Source of the DNA: GCA-2861595 sp035536185 | Lineage (GTDB): Bacteria > Actinomycetota > Acidimicrobiia > Acidimicrobiales > GCA-2861595 | Direction of reading: 5' to 3' | Assembly (NCBI GenBank): GCA_035536185.1 | Contig: DATLOM010000004.1 | Location: 1 to 51,907 of the forward strand | DNA: 51,907 bases | Shown: positions 8,847 to 16,608 of the stretch, piece after piece | Numbering within the stretch: position 1 is the first letter of the stretch | How the letters are laid out: every line of letters begins with the position of its first letter | The notes under the pieces: model-generated | Seen by the model: only the letters and a program-made list of their open reading frames with translations | What the model was told of the DNA's origin: nothing | The model's database searches: none | Program-made: the position numbers and the translations under genes

Positions 8847-10328
8847 ATGCGAGTCGTGATCGTCGGCGCCGGGCTGGGCGGCCTGTCCGCCGCCTGCCAT
8901 CTGGCCGGCCGGGGCCACGAAGTCGTAGTGCTCGAGCGGGACGCCGTGCCGGGGGGTCGGGCGGGGCTGCTGGAGGTCGACGGTTACAGCTTCGACACCG
9001 GCCCGTCGGTGCTCACCATGTGCGGTCTTCTGAGTGAGGTGTTCGCCGCCGCCGGCGCCGACATGTCCGACTACCTGTCGTTGTCGCCGGTGGACCCCAT
9101 GTACCGGGCCTGCTTCGCCGACGGTACCGAGATCCGCGTGCGTCACGGGCGGGAGGCGATGACCGAGGAGATCCGGTCGAGCTGCGGCGCCGGCGAGGCC
9201 GAGGCCTTCGGGCGCTTCTGCGACTGGCTCGCCGACCTGTACGGCCTGGAGCGGCCCCACTTCATCGACCGGAACTTCGACTCGCCCCTCGACCTGGCCT
9301 GGCCAATGGGCCCGGTGCTGAAGCTCGTTCGCATGGGCGGTTTCCGCAAGCTCAACAACGTGGTGGAGTCGTACTTCGGGGACGAGCGGCTCGTGCGGCT
9401 GTTCTCGTTCCAGTCTCTCTACGCCGGCCTGTCGCCCTACGAGGCCCTCGCCGTCTACTGCGTGATCACCTACATGGACACCGTAGAGGGGGTCTTCTTC
9501 CCCAAGGGCGGAATGCACGCCATACCCCGGGCTATGGCGGCGGCGGCGACCAAGGCGGGGGCCACCTTCCAGTACGGGTCCACGGTGGAGCGGGTGATGC
9601 GCCGATCAGGCACCAGCGGGCCGGTCACCGGGGTGCGCCTCGATACCGGCGAGGTGGTCGGTGCCGACGCCGTGGTGCTGAACCCGGACCTGCCCGTGGC
9701 CTACCGAATGCTGCTCCCCGAGGTGCCGATGCCGCTGGTGGCCCGCAAGGGCACCTACTCGCCGTCGTGCGCGGTGTGGCTGGCCGGTGTGAAGGGAGCG
9801 CTGCCGGCTGAAGCAGCCCACCACAACATCCACTTCGGGGCGGCGTGGAAGGGGGCGTTCGACTCGCTGATGAAGGACGGCACCCGCATGCCGGATCCCT
9901 CCATCCTGGTGACCAGCCCCACCTTCTCCGACCCTGCGCTGGCGCCCGAGGGCCGCTCGTCGCTGTACGTGCTCGAGCCCGTCCCCAACCTCGACGGGCG
10001 CATCGACTGGACCTACGAGCGGGACCGGCTGAAGGACGACCTGGTGGGGCGGGTTGCCGACCTCGGCTACCCGGTCGACGTGGAGGTGGAGCGCTTCATC
10101 GACCCCATGGACTGGGAGCGCCAGGGCATGGAGCGGGGCACGCCCTTCGCCCTGAGCCACCGCTTCTTCCACACCGGGCCGTTCCGGCCCAACAACGTCT
10201 CCCGCAAGGTGCCTGGTCTGGTCTTCGTGGGCTCGGGCACGGTGCCAGGGGTGGGAGTGCCGATGGTGCTGCTGTCCGGTCGCCTGGCCGCCGACCGCGT
10301 GGAGGGCAGGCCGGCAGGTTCCCGGTGA
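8847..10328 (+). CDS. crtI: Phytoene desaturase, CrtI type
   Basis: This FAD-dependent desaturase/isomerase converts phytoene to lycopene or neurosporene. The N-terminal dinucleotide-binding site VVIVGAGLGGLSAACHLA is followed by an acidic residue (LERD) and PGGRAG. The middle has FFPKGGMHAIPRAM. The C-terminal FAD motif GLVFVGSGTVPGVGVPMVLL is typical of CrtI/CrtN. The length of 493 residues fits. The ATG at 8847 has GGGGTGAG upstream; an ATG 8 bp earlier is out of frame. crtB overlaps its stop by 4 bp (GTGA). The nearby lycopene cyclase and hydroxylase genes favour C40 lycopene as product. The number of desaturation steps cannot be read from the sequence. Confidence 0.93.
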   Translation: MRVVIVGAGLGGLSAACHLAGRGHEVVVLERDAVPGGRAGLLEVDGYSFDTGPSVLTMCGLLSEVFAAAGADMSDYLSLSPVDPMYRACFADGTEIRVRHGREAMTEEIRSSCGAGEAEAFGRFCDWLADLYGLERPHFIDRNFDSPLDLAWPMGPVLKLVRMGGFRKLNNVVESYFGDERLVRLFSFQSLYAGLSPYEALAVYCVITYMDTVEGVFFPKGGMHAIPRAMAAAATKAGATFQYGSTVERVMRRSGTSGPVTGVRLDTGEVVGADAVVLNPDLPVAYRMLLPEVPMPLVARKGTYSPSCAVWLAGVKGALPAEAAHHNIHFGAAWKGAFDSLMKDGTRMPDPSILVTSPTFSDPALAPEGRSSLYVLEPVPNLDGRIDWTYERDRLKDDLVGRVADLGYPVDVEVERFIDPMDWERQGMERGTPFALSHRFFHTGPFRPNNVSRKVPGLVFVGSGTVPGVGVPMVLLSGRLAADRVEGRPAGSR

Positions 10329-11212
10329 GCGTCAGCCTGGAGGCTTCGTACGAGCGGTGCCGGCAGCTCAACAAGCGCTACGGCACCACGTACTACTGGT
10401 CCACCTTCCTGCTGCCCCGGATCAAGCGCCACCACGTCCACGCCCTCTACGGGCTGTGCCGCTACGCCGACGACATCGTCGACGACCTGGGCCCGGTGCC
10501 GGTGGAGGAACGGGCGGCGGCGCTGAAGGCCTTCGGCGACCGCTTCTTCGCCGACCACGCCGCCGGCCACTCCGACCACCCCGTGCTCAAAGCCGTGGTC
10601 CACACGGTGCGGGCCTTCGACATCGACGCCGACTGCGTGCGCCGCTTCCTCGGCTCGATGACCATGGACCTGTCGGTGGATTCGTACGAGACCTTCGACG
10701 ACCTCCTCGGCTACATGGACGGCTCCGCCGCGGTGATCGGCGAGATGATGCTGCCCATCCTCGAGCCCACCTCGCCGGACGCCTTCCCGGCGGCCAGGGA
10801 CCTGGGTATCGCCTTCCAGCTCAGCAACTTCCTGCGCGACGTCGACGAGGACCTCGACCGCGGCCGGGTGTACATCCCCCAGGAGGACATACGGAAGTTC
10901 GGCGCCCAGCCGGCCCTGGACCAGCGCCGGGTGACCCCCGAGTGGGTGGAGCTGATGCGCTTCGAGATCGAACGCAACCGCGCCATCTACGCCTCCGCCG
11001 ACCGCGGCATCGCCTTCCTCCCGCCGGCGGCCGCCCGTTGCATCGCCGGCGCCCGCGCCCTCTACTCCGGCATCCTCGGCCGCATAGAGGCCGCCGAGTA
11101 CGACGTCTTCTCCACCAGGGTGCGGGTGCCCACCTACCAGAAGCTGGCCGTAGCCACCCGCCTCCTCCGCCCCGGCCCTAGTCCGCCGATCCATCACCCC
11201 AATGTGCGTTGA
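10325..11212 (+). CDS. crtB: Phytoene synthase
   Basis: This enzyme condenses two GGPP molecules head-to-head into phytoene, the first committed carotenoid step. The 295-residue protein carries both Asp-rich motifs: YADDIVDD near residue 50, and DLGIAFQLSNFLRDVDEDLD with RGRVYIP in the second half. Translation starts at a GTG that overlaps the crtI stop, so desaturase and synthase are co-translated. Its substrate is the product of the GGPP synthase domain encoded 3 kb upstream. The last few codons lie in a degenerate repeat whose second copy is in the following gap. Confidence 0.95.
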   Translation: MSVSLEASYERCRQLNKRYGTTYYWSTFLLPRIKRHHVHALYGLCRYADDIVDDLGPVPVEERAAALKAFGDRFFADHAAGHSDHPVLKAVVHTVRAFDIDADCVRRFLGSMTMDLSVDSYETFDDLLGYMDGSAAVIGEMMLPILEPTSPDAFPAARDLGIAFQLSNFLRDVDEDLDRGRVYIPQEDIRKFGAQPALDQRRVTPEWVELMRFEIERNRAIYASADRGIAFLPPAAARCIAGARALYSGILGRIEAAEYDVFSTRVRVPTYQKLAVATRLLRPGPSPPIHHPNVR

Positions 11213-11246
11213 GGGCTGTGATTGCCTCTTGTCGAGCCGATTTCAC
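11202..11246. repeat. Degenerate repeat copy at the crtB 3' end
   Basis: About 45 bp covering the crtB stop codon resemble 11336-11380 (shared core GCTGTGATT, then GCCGATT and CAC), roughly 34 of 46 aligned positions by eye. The copies lie about 134 bp apart in direct orientation. Confidence 0.5.
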
Positions 11247-11332
11247 CCCGGCCGGCCCACTTCCGTCTCCGCGGCGAAGGCCACCTGGTTCATCGGCGCC
11301 GGCCGCCACGTGTTCCTCGACGCGACCTACAT

Positions 11333-11399
11333 CGAGTGTGCATCAAGCGCTGTGATTTGCCCTTTGCCGGGCCGATTCACAACGCTCTGTGCACACTCG
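11333..11399. repeat. Nested imperfect palindrome between crtB and the glycosyltransferase gene
   Basis: Perfect 10-bp outer arms CGAGTGTGCA (11333-11342) and TGCACACTCG (11390-11399) enclose three shorter paired blocks at matching spacing. These are AGCG/CGCT, GTGA/TCAC and GCCC/GGGC. The left half is the second copy of the 45-bp degenerate repeat that begins at 11202. The structure lies in a 244-bp gene-free gap, so it may be a REP-like or hairpin element, or an attenuator or processing site between crtB and the next gene. There is no T-run, so it is not a classical terminator. Confidence 0.6.
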
Positions 11400-11456
11400 C
11401 CGGGCACGCCGGCAGGCGGAGGCGACACCCCTCCGACCGCGACGTACCCTCGGCGG

Positions 11457-12779
11457 GTGACGGCTTCACGCGTGGCCCTGGAGCTGGTGCGGTGGCTGGC
11501 GGGAACGTGGCTGCTGTGGCGGATCAGGACCTGCGGGGTCGACACCGACGACCCGCCCAACCGGCACCTCGACCTGGCGGGTAGGGCCGCGATGGACGAG
11601 GGCGAAGGCCTGGTCGTCGTGGTCATCCCCGCTCGCGACGAGGAGGAGAGGCTGCCCCGCCTGCTGGAGTCGCTGGCCGTCCAGGACCCGCGGCCGGCCC
11701 AGGTGATCGTGGTGGACGACGCGTCGCGGGACGCCACCGCCGAGGTAGCGCGCTCGGCCGGCGCCACCGTGGTGGCCGCAGGTCCGCTGCCGGCCGGGTG
11801 GACGGGAAAGTCGTGGGCCTGCGCGACCGGAGCCGAGGTGGCTGGCGCCGTCGCTGCTTCTCGTGGAGACAGCCCGGCTGGTGCCGTCGCTGCCTCTCGT
11901 GGAGACGATCGGGCCGGCGCCGTCGCTGCCTCTCGTGGAGAGAATCCGGGCGGGGCCGGGACAGAAACTGCCTCGACGGCAGCGCCTCCACACCACGAGG
12001 CCCGCCCGGCGCTCTCAGCTGTTCACGCCACCCTTGTGTTCCTCGATGCAGACACGACTCTCGCCGCCGGCGGCCTGTCGCGGCTTCTCGGCGAGCATCG
12101 CCGGCGAGGTGGCCTCGTCTCGGTGCAGCCCTTCCACGTGATGGAGCGCCCGTACGAGGCGTTGTCGGCCTTCTTCAACCTGGTCTCCATGATGGGCGTG
12201 GGTGCCTTCACACCCAGGCGTAACGCCCGTCCCGCCGGTGCGTTCGGCCCCTGCCTGGTCTCTTCCACCGCTGACTACGCCGCCACCGGCGGCCATGCCC
12301 ACCCCGACGTACGCGGCCGCGTTGTGGAGGACGTCGCCCTCGCCCAGCGCTTCGCCGGCGCCGGATTGCCGGTGTCCGTGCTGGGCGGCCGGGGCACGAT
12401 CTCGTTCCGCATGTACCCCCGCGGGCTGAGCCAGCTCGTGGAGGGATGGACCAAGAACTTCGCCACCGGCGCCAGCTCCACCCGGCCGTTCACGTTCGTG
12501 TTGATCTCGCTCTGGCTGTCGGGGTGCATCTCGGCCGCGTGGTACATGCCGGCGCCGGCGCCACTCGTCGTCTATCTGGCCTACACCGGCCAGCTGGCGT
12601 GGATGCTGCGGCGCATCGGCCGCTTCGGTTGGTGGCCGGTGCTGCTCTACCCGGTCCCCCTGGCCTTCTTCCTCGTCGTCTTCGCCCGCTCCCTGGTGCT
12701 CACCCACCTCCGCGGAGAGGTCCGCTGGCGCGGCCGCACCATCTCCACCCGCTCCCCCCGCCCACCCCGATGCCCCTGA
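11457..12779 (+). CDS. CrtQ-like carotenoid glycosyltransferase (GT2 family)
   Basis: This membrane-associated GT-A fold glycosyltransferase resembles CrtQ, which adds glucose to the carotenoid acid in staphyloxanthin synthesis. Key features are VVVIPARDEEERLPRLLESL near residue 55, IVVDDASRDAT, PAGWTGKSWAC, the metal-binding FLDADTT at about residue 195, a VVEDVALAQRF block, and GWTKNFATGAS before about three C-terminal membrane helices. Here the acceptor may be a hydroxylated C40 carotenoid, because crtZ and lycopene cyclase are encoded nearby. The GTG at 11457 was chosen because homology begins there; the frame is open further left but looks non-coding. Residues 129-164 are three 12-residue repeats inserted before the catalytic DAD. 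Confidence 0.8.
   Translation: MTASRVALELVRWLAGTWLLWRIRTCGVDTDDPPNRHLDLAGRAAMDEGEGLVVVVIPARDEEERLPRLLESLAVQDPRPAQVIVVDDASRDATAEVARSAGATVVAAGPLPAGWTGKSWACATGAEVAGAVAASRGDSPAGAVAASRGDDRAGAVAASRGENPGGAGTETASTAAPPHHEARPALSAVHATLVFLDADTTLAAGGLSRLLGEHRRRGGLVSVQPFHVMERPYEALSAFFNLVSMMGVGAFTPRRNARPAGAFGPCLVSSTADYAATGGHAHPDVRGRVVEDVALAQRFAGAGLPVSVLGGRGTISFRMYPRGLSQLVEGWTKNFATGASSTRPFTFVLISLWLSGCISAAWYMPAPAPLVVYLAYTGQLAWMLRRIGRFGWWPVLLYPVPLAFFLVVFARSLVLTHLRGEVRWRGRTISTRSPRPPRCP
11841..11948. repeat. Three tandem 36-bp repeats inside the glycosyltransferase gene
   Basis: Three in-frame copies begin at 11841, 11877 and 11913. They encode AGAVAASRGDSP, AGAVAASRGDDR and AGAVAASRGENP. The first nine codons are nearly identical at DNA level and the last three vary. 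The array sits in the linker before the catalytic aspartates and does not change the frame. Confidence 0.95.
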
Positions 12780-12780
12780 T

Positions 12781-13299
12781 TCACCGCGGAGCGCCGGAGC
12801 TTTCCAGGCGCTCGAGGACCCGCTGCAGCCGGAGGCGGTTGTAGCGCTGGGCGACGATGCACGGGCCGTTGATGGCGGCGGCGTAGGCGGTCATGACCAG
12901 AGCCAGCCAGCGGGGGTTCCAGCGCCAGAACAGCGGAGTGGGCAGCAGGGCCAGCCAGTGGCCGATCTCCGCTCTTCGGGTCTCGATCACGTGGCGCCGG
13001 AGATGATCTGCGCTCCTGGCTCCGAGGCGGCCCTTGTCGAACCCGCCGGCGAAGACAGCACCTGCCTCCGGCAGCAGACCCTTCCAGCGCCGGATACGCA
13101 ACTGCTCTACGTAGAACGCGCCGCCCCGCTCCCACCGCCGCCGCCGAGTCACCCAGGTGTCGTGATCGAGCCGGCGGACGGTCAGGCGGTGAACGCCGTA
13201 GCCGGTGGTCGACTGAATGGCGGCCCAGGCGACGGCGTCGATCCCGATCTTGACCAGAGCCCGCGCCAGCCACGACAGGAGCCGGCGCCTCCGGCTCAT
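12781..13299 (-). CDS. CrtO-like glycosyl-carotenoid acyltransferase
   Basis: This 172-residue protein resembles staphylococcal CrtO, which esterifies the sugar of glycosyl-4,4'-diaponeurosporenoate with a fatty acid at the membrane. Matching blocks are a YVEQLRIRRWKGLLPEAG region, IETRRAEIGHWLALLP, and IVAQRYNRLRLQRVLERL at the end. Two hydrophobic segments flank the middle block. It is the last gene of the crtYc-crtYd-crtZ strand, 17 bp after crtZ, and converges on the CrtQ-like gene. Neighbouring CrtQ- and CrtO-like genes suggest an acylated carotenoid glycoside product. The assignment rests on remembered CrtO sequence patterns rather than an alignment run. Confidence 0.78.
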   Translation of the reverse strand: MSRRRRLLSWLARALVKIGIDAVAWAAIQSTTGYGVHRLTVRRLDHDTWVTRRRRWERGGAFYVEQLRIRRWKGLLPEAGAVFAGGFDKGRLGARSADHLRRHVIETRRAEIGHWLALLPTPLFWRWNPRWLALVMTAYAAAINGPCIVAQRYNRLRLQRVLERLESSGAPR

Positions 13300-13316
13300 G
13301 GTCGACCAGCCGGCGG

Positions 13317-13820
13317 TCAGGGGGTGGTGGCGGGGATGGGGCGCCGGCGCTGGGTCGCCGGCGGGAACGGGTCCCGGGAAGAGAGGGCAGCCCGCTCCCG
13401 GAGCTCACGGGGGACCAGGGGCAGCAGCATGCCGTAGGGCTCGCCGCCGTAGAGGTGGTGGATCCGGTGGCTGGACTTCAGCCACTCCAGCAGGCGGTGC
13501 TGGCCCCTGATCAGGGCCACACGGCGGTGGATGTAGATCTCGTGCACGAACAGGTAGGACACGCCGTAGAGGGTGACGCCGGCGCCGACCAGGACCAAAG
13601 GTCGTAGCGAGGGGAGAAAGGTGCCTGCGGCGAAGGCCATGATCGCCACCGACGAGAACATCAGGGGGTAGAGGTCGTTCAGCTCGAAGCCGCCGTCGCT
13701 GGGCTGGTGGTGGCTCTTGTGCAGGCCGATCCCGAAGCCGTGCATCACGAAACGGTGGGTGAGGTAGCTCACCGCCTCCATGCTCACCAGCGAGACCAGG
13801 ACGATCAGTAGCGATGCCAT
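13317..13820 (-). CDS. crtZ: Beta-carotene 3-hydroxylase, CrtZ type
   Basis: This non-haem di-iron membrane hydroxylase adds 3-hydroxyl groups to beta-ionone rings, giving cryptoxanthin and zeaxanthin. The four His clusters of the family are all present: HRFVMHG, HKSHH, HEIYIHRR and HRIHH. There are about four membrane segments in 167 residues. The C-terminal tail is Pro/Arg-rich and may be a local extension. It starts 12 bp after the crtYd stop and is followed by the CrtO-like gene. Hydroxyl groups made here could be the acceptor for the CrtQ-like glycosyltransferase. Confidence 0.9.
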   Translation of the reverse strand: MASLLIVLVSLVSMEAVSYLTHRFVMHGFGIGLHKSHHQPSDGGFELNDLYPLMFSSVAIMAFAAGTFLPSLRPLVLVGAGVTLYGVSYLFVHEIYIHRRVALIRGQHRLLEWLKSSHRIHHLYGGEPYGMLLPLVPRELRERAALSSRDPFPPATQRRRPIPATTP

Positions 13821-13832
13821 CGAAGGCTGATT

Positions 13833-14168
13833 CTACCCTTCGACCCCGGCGCCACTCCCTCGCTCCCGCTGACCGGCCCGCTCCCACAACACGATGGCGA
13901 AGGTCAACATGGCCCAGGCGTAGACGAACTCCTCGGTCGGGATGTCGAGCGGGAACCGCCACCCGCTGAGCACCTCCGGGTTGTAGATGACGATGGGGTC
14001 CGACAGCTTCGTCATCCACCCGTCCACGGGGATCTGGAAGGCGAAGATGATGCCCATGGCGATCCAGTAGGCGGGCAGCCGGAACACGCCGGTCCGCAGC
14101 CACCGCAGCTCGAGCACGATCACTACGACCGCGGCCAGAACCGAGAAACCTGGGTATGCAGGGATCAT
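13833..14168 (-). CDS. crtYd: Lycopene cyclase subunit CrtYd-like
   Basis: This is the second subunit of the heterodimeric lycopene cyclase known from actinobacteria (crtYc/crtYd). The 111-residue membrane protein has about three hydrophobic helices and the family blocks RLPAYWIAMGIIFAFQIPVDGW, given here as a region, and FPLDIPTEEFVYAWAML with conserved Pro and Glu residues. The ATG at 14168 overlaps the crtYc stop in an ATGA arrangement, which fixes the start and implies coupled synthesis of the two subunits. Ring type (beta or epsilon) cannot be decided from sequence. CrtZ next door favours beta rings. Confidence 0.85.
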   Translation of the reverse strand: MIPAYPGFSVLAAVVVIVLELRWLRTGVFRLPAYWIAMGIIFAFQIPVDGWMTKLSDPIVIYNPEVLSGWRFPLDIPTEEFVYAWAMLTFAIVLWERAGQRERGSGAGVEG

Positions 14169-14545
14169 GCCGGCACCTTCCCCGCCCGTGTCCTCGCCGC
14201 CGTCCCATCCGACCGCCGCCATGGCCACCAGAAGTTCCCTGCCAGGGTGTTGCGCACCGCCTCGAAGGTCAGCAATCCGACGATCGGGATGGCGACGAAG
14301 AACAACAGCTCGTCCACCGGGAAACCCGGCAGGATCTCCCACCCGGTGGTGAGCCGCTCGCTGAAGCTCCAGTGGTCACGGGCGATGGCAATGAGGTCCC
14401 ACACCACGAACACCGACACGGTGGGGACGAGAGCGGACAGCAGGCGACGGGGCCGGCGCCACACCCGGGCCCTGAACATGAACTCGAGCGGAAGGGTGCC
14501 CACGAGGCACAGGCTCATGAGCAAGACGTACTGGAAGCGGTCCAT
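14165..14545 (-). CDS. crtYc: Lycopene cyclase subunit CrtYc-like
   Basis: This 126-residue membrane protein is the first subunit of the heterodimeric lycopene cyclase. It contains PLEFMFRARVWRRPRRL, a Trp-Asp pair in VVWDLIAIARDHWSF, and GWEILPGFPVDELLFFVAIP, whose conserved Glu and Pro mirror those of the partner subunit. The ATG at 14545 begins a typical hydrophobic helix (FQYVLLMSLCLVGTLPLE). Longer frames upstream would overlap the divergent dxs start. It heads a minus-strand operon crtYc-crtYd-crtZ-crtO-like. The 65 bp between it and dxs must hold both promoters. Confidence 0.85.
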   Translation of the reverse strand: MDRFQYVLLMSLCLVGTLPLEFMFRARVWRRPRRLLSALVPTVSVFVVWDLIAIARDHWSFSERLTTGWEILPGFPVDELLFFVAIPIVGLLTFEAVRNTLAGNFWWPWRRSDGTAARTRAGKVPA

Positions 14546-14610
14546 CAGCCATGATCGCCGACGTGGGCGCACACAACCACCCGCGGGCCGACAGGTACGG
14601 TGGCTCTGAA

Positions 14611-16608
14611 ATGTTCCTCGAGAAGATCGAGAGCCCATCGGACCTCCGCTCGCTTGATCTCGAAGAGCTCCCCCTCCTCGCCGAGGAGATCCGGGAGTTC
14701 ATCGTGCAGGCGGTGTCGGTCACAGGCGGCCACCTGGGCTCCAATCTCGGCGCCGTCGAGCTGACGCTGGCCGTCCACCGGGTCTTCGACTCGCCCCGTG
14801 ACGTCATCCTCTGGGACACCGGCCACCAGGCCTACGTCCACAAGATCGTCACCGGCCGGCGGGAGGCCTTCGCCACCCTGCGCCAGCAGGGCGGCCTCTC
14901 GGGCTACCCGTCCCGATCCGAGTCGGCCCACGACTGGATCGAGAACAGCCACGCCTCCACCGTCCTGAGCTACGCCCACGGCCTGGCCACGGCCATCGAG
15001 GAAGCGGGGCCCGACCGGCGCGTCGTCGCCGTAATCGGCGACGGCTCCATGACCGGGGGCATGGCCTTCGAGGGGCTCAACAACCTCGGTCACAGTGGGC
15101 GGCGGGTCGTCATCCTCCTCAACGACAACGGCCGCTCCTACGGCCCCACCGCTTCCCGGCTGGGCGAGAGCCTGGCCCGGCTCCGCCTCCACCCGAGCTG
15201 GGTCCACCTGCGCCACAAGGTCGAGAGCCGGGTACGCCACCTGCCGGCAGTGGGCAGCCTCGCCTACTCCAGCCTGCAGGGCATGAAGGCCGCGGTGCGT
15301 GAAGTGCTCGAGCCCATCGTGTTCTTCGAGGCCCTGGGCGTGCGCTACACCGGTCCCTTCGACGGCCACGACATCGGCGGCATGGAAGCGGCTCTCCGTA
15401 ACGCATCCGAGTACGACGGGCCCATCGTCGTGCACGTCCTCACCCAGAAGGGCCGGGGCTACTCCCCCGCCGAGGACGACGACGAGAAGTGCCTCCACGA
15501 CGCACCGGTCTTCAACCCCGTCACCGGCCCACCCAAGTGGGCGCCCGCCGGCTACACGGAGGCCTTCGCCGAGGCCATGGTCGAGATGGGCGAGCGCCAC
15601 CCCCAGGTCCACGCCATCACCGCGGCCATGCCCGGTCCCACCGGCCTGCTCCCCTTCCAGGAGCGGTTCCCGCAGCGCTTCCACGACGTGGGCATCGCCG
15701 AGCAGCATGCCGTCACCGCCGCCGCCGGCATGGCCATGGGCGGCCTGCGCCCGGTGGTGGCCGTCTACTCCACCTTCTTCAGCCGGGCCTTCGACCAGGC
15801 CAACCTCGACGTCGGCCTCCACGGCCTTCCCGTCGTCTTCGCCCTCGACCGGGCCGGCATCACCGGCGACGACGGCCCTTCCCACCACGGCGTGCTCGAC
15901 ATCGCCCAGTGCCTCCAGATCCCGGGCCTCACGATCCTCGCCCCCTCGTCGGCCCAGGAGGTCGGCGTGATGCTCCGCACCGCCCTGGAGCTGGACGGGC
16001 CGGCGGCGGTGCGCTACCCCAAGGGCTCGGCCCGCCAGGCCGGCCCGGCCGAGGTGGGCTCGGGGCTGCGAGCGCGGCTGGTCCGCCGGGGTGCCGGCGA
16101 CGTCTGCATCCTGGCCGTGGGAAAGCTGCTGGCGCCGGCCGAGGAGGCGGCCGAGGAGCTGCACGCCCTTGGCATCGACGCCACCGTCTGGGACGTGCGG
16201 TCCGTGCGCCCCCTCGATCCCGCGATGGTCGACGATGCCCGCATCCACCGCCTCGTGGTGACCGTGGAGGACGGTGTCGCCCTGGGCGGCGCCGGCACGT
16301 ATATCACTAACACTCTCACCAGGGTGGCCGGCGCCGGCGAACGGCGACCACGGGCCCTGGTGCTGGGGACGCCGAACGAGTTCATCGCCTCGGCCCCGCC
16401 CCGGGTGATCCTCAACCGCCTGGGCCTCGACGGCCCTGGCATCGCGGCCTCCGTCGCCGCCGAGCTGACCGCCTGGGCCCAGGAGCCGGCGCCGCCGGCT
16501 CAGGACGGCTCGTGGCCCTCCAACGGCTCCACCAGCTCCGGCCCGTCGTTGGCCACCGAGTTGACGTCACGCCCCACCGGCCACATCTCCAGCAGCTCCG
16601 ACGGGTAG
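14611..16608 (+). CDS. dxs: 1-deoxy-D-xylulose-5-phosphate synthase
   Basis: This thiamine-diphosphate enzyme joins pyruvate and glyceraldehyde 3-phosphate, the entry step of the MEP isoprenoid pathway. The 665-residue protein begins with the family pattern SPSDLRSLDLEELPLLAEEI. It carries GHLGSNLGAVELTLA, the ThDP motif GDGSMTGG at about residue 143, and FHDVGIAEQHAVTAAAGMA in the pyrimidine-binding domain. The ATG at 14611 matches the usual N-terminus; an in-frame ATG at 14551 would add 20 atypical residues. The last ~36 codons overlap the convergent SRAP gene and look like its mirror, so the natural C-terminus probably extended to a readthrough stop. Its place in the crt locus fits precursor supply. 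Confidence 0.95.
   Translation: MFLEKIESPSDLRSLDLEELPLLAEEIREFIVQAVSVTGGHLGSNLGAVELTLAVHRVFDSPRDVILWDTGHQAYVHKIVTGRREAFATLRQQGGLSGYPSRSESAHDWIENSHASTVLSYAHGLATAIEEAGPDRRVVAVIGDGSMTGGMAFEGLNNLGHSGRRVVILLNDNGRSYGPTASRLGESLARLRLHPSWVHLRHKVESRVRHLPAVGSLAYSSLQGMKAAVREVLEPIVFFEALGVRYTGPFDGHDIGGMEAALRNASEYDGPIVVHVLTQKGRGYSPAEDDDEKCLHDAPVFNPVTGPPKWAPAGYTEAFAEAMVEMGERHPQVHAITAAMPGPTGLLPFQERFPQRFHDVGIAEQHAVTAAAGMAMGGLRPVVAVYSTFFSRAFDQANLDVGLHGLPVVFALDRAGITGDDGPSHHGVLDIAQCLQIPGLTILAPSSAQEVGVMLRTALELDGPAAVRYPKGSARQAGPAEVGSGLRARLVRRGAGDVCILAVGKLLAPAEEAAEELHALGIDATVWDVRSVRPLDPAMVDDARIHRLVVTVEDGVALGGAGTYITNTLTRVAGAGERRPRALVLGTPNEFIASAPPRVILNRLGLDGPGIAASVAAELTAWAQEPAPPAQDGSWPSNGSTSSGPSLATELTSRPTGHISSSSDG

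Noticed and set aside
14545..16248. A 567-codon minus-strand frame opposite dxs
   Set aside because: Low-complexity Gly/Asp/Val composition and no motifs, while dxs on the other strand is unmistakable.
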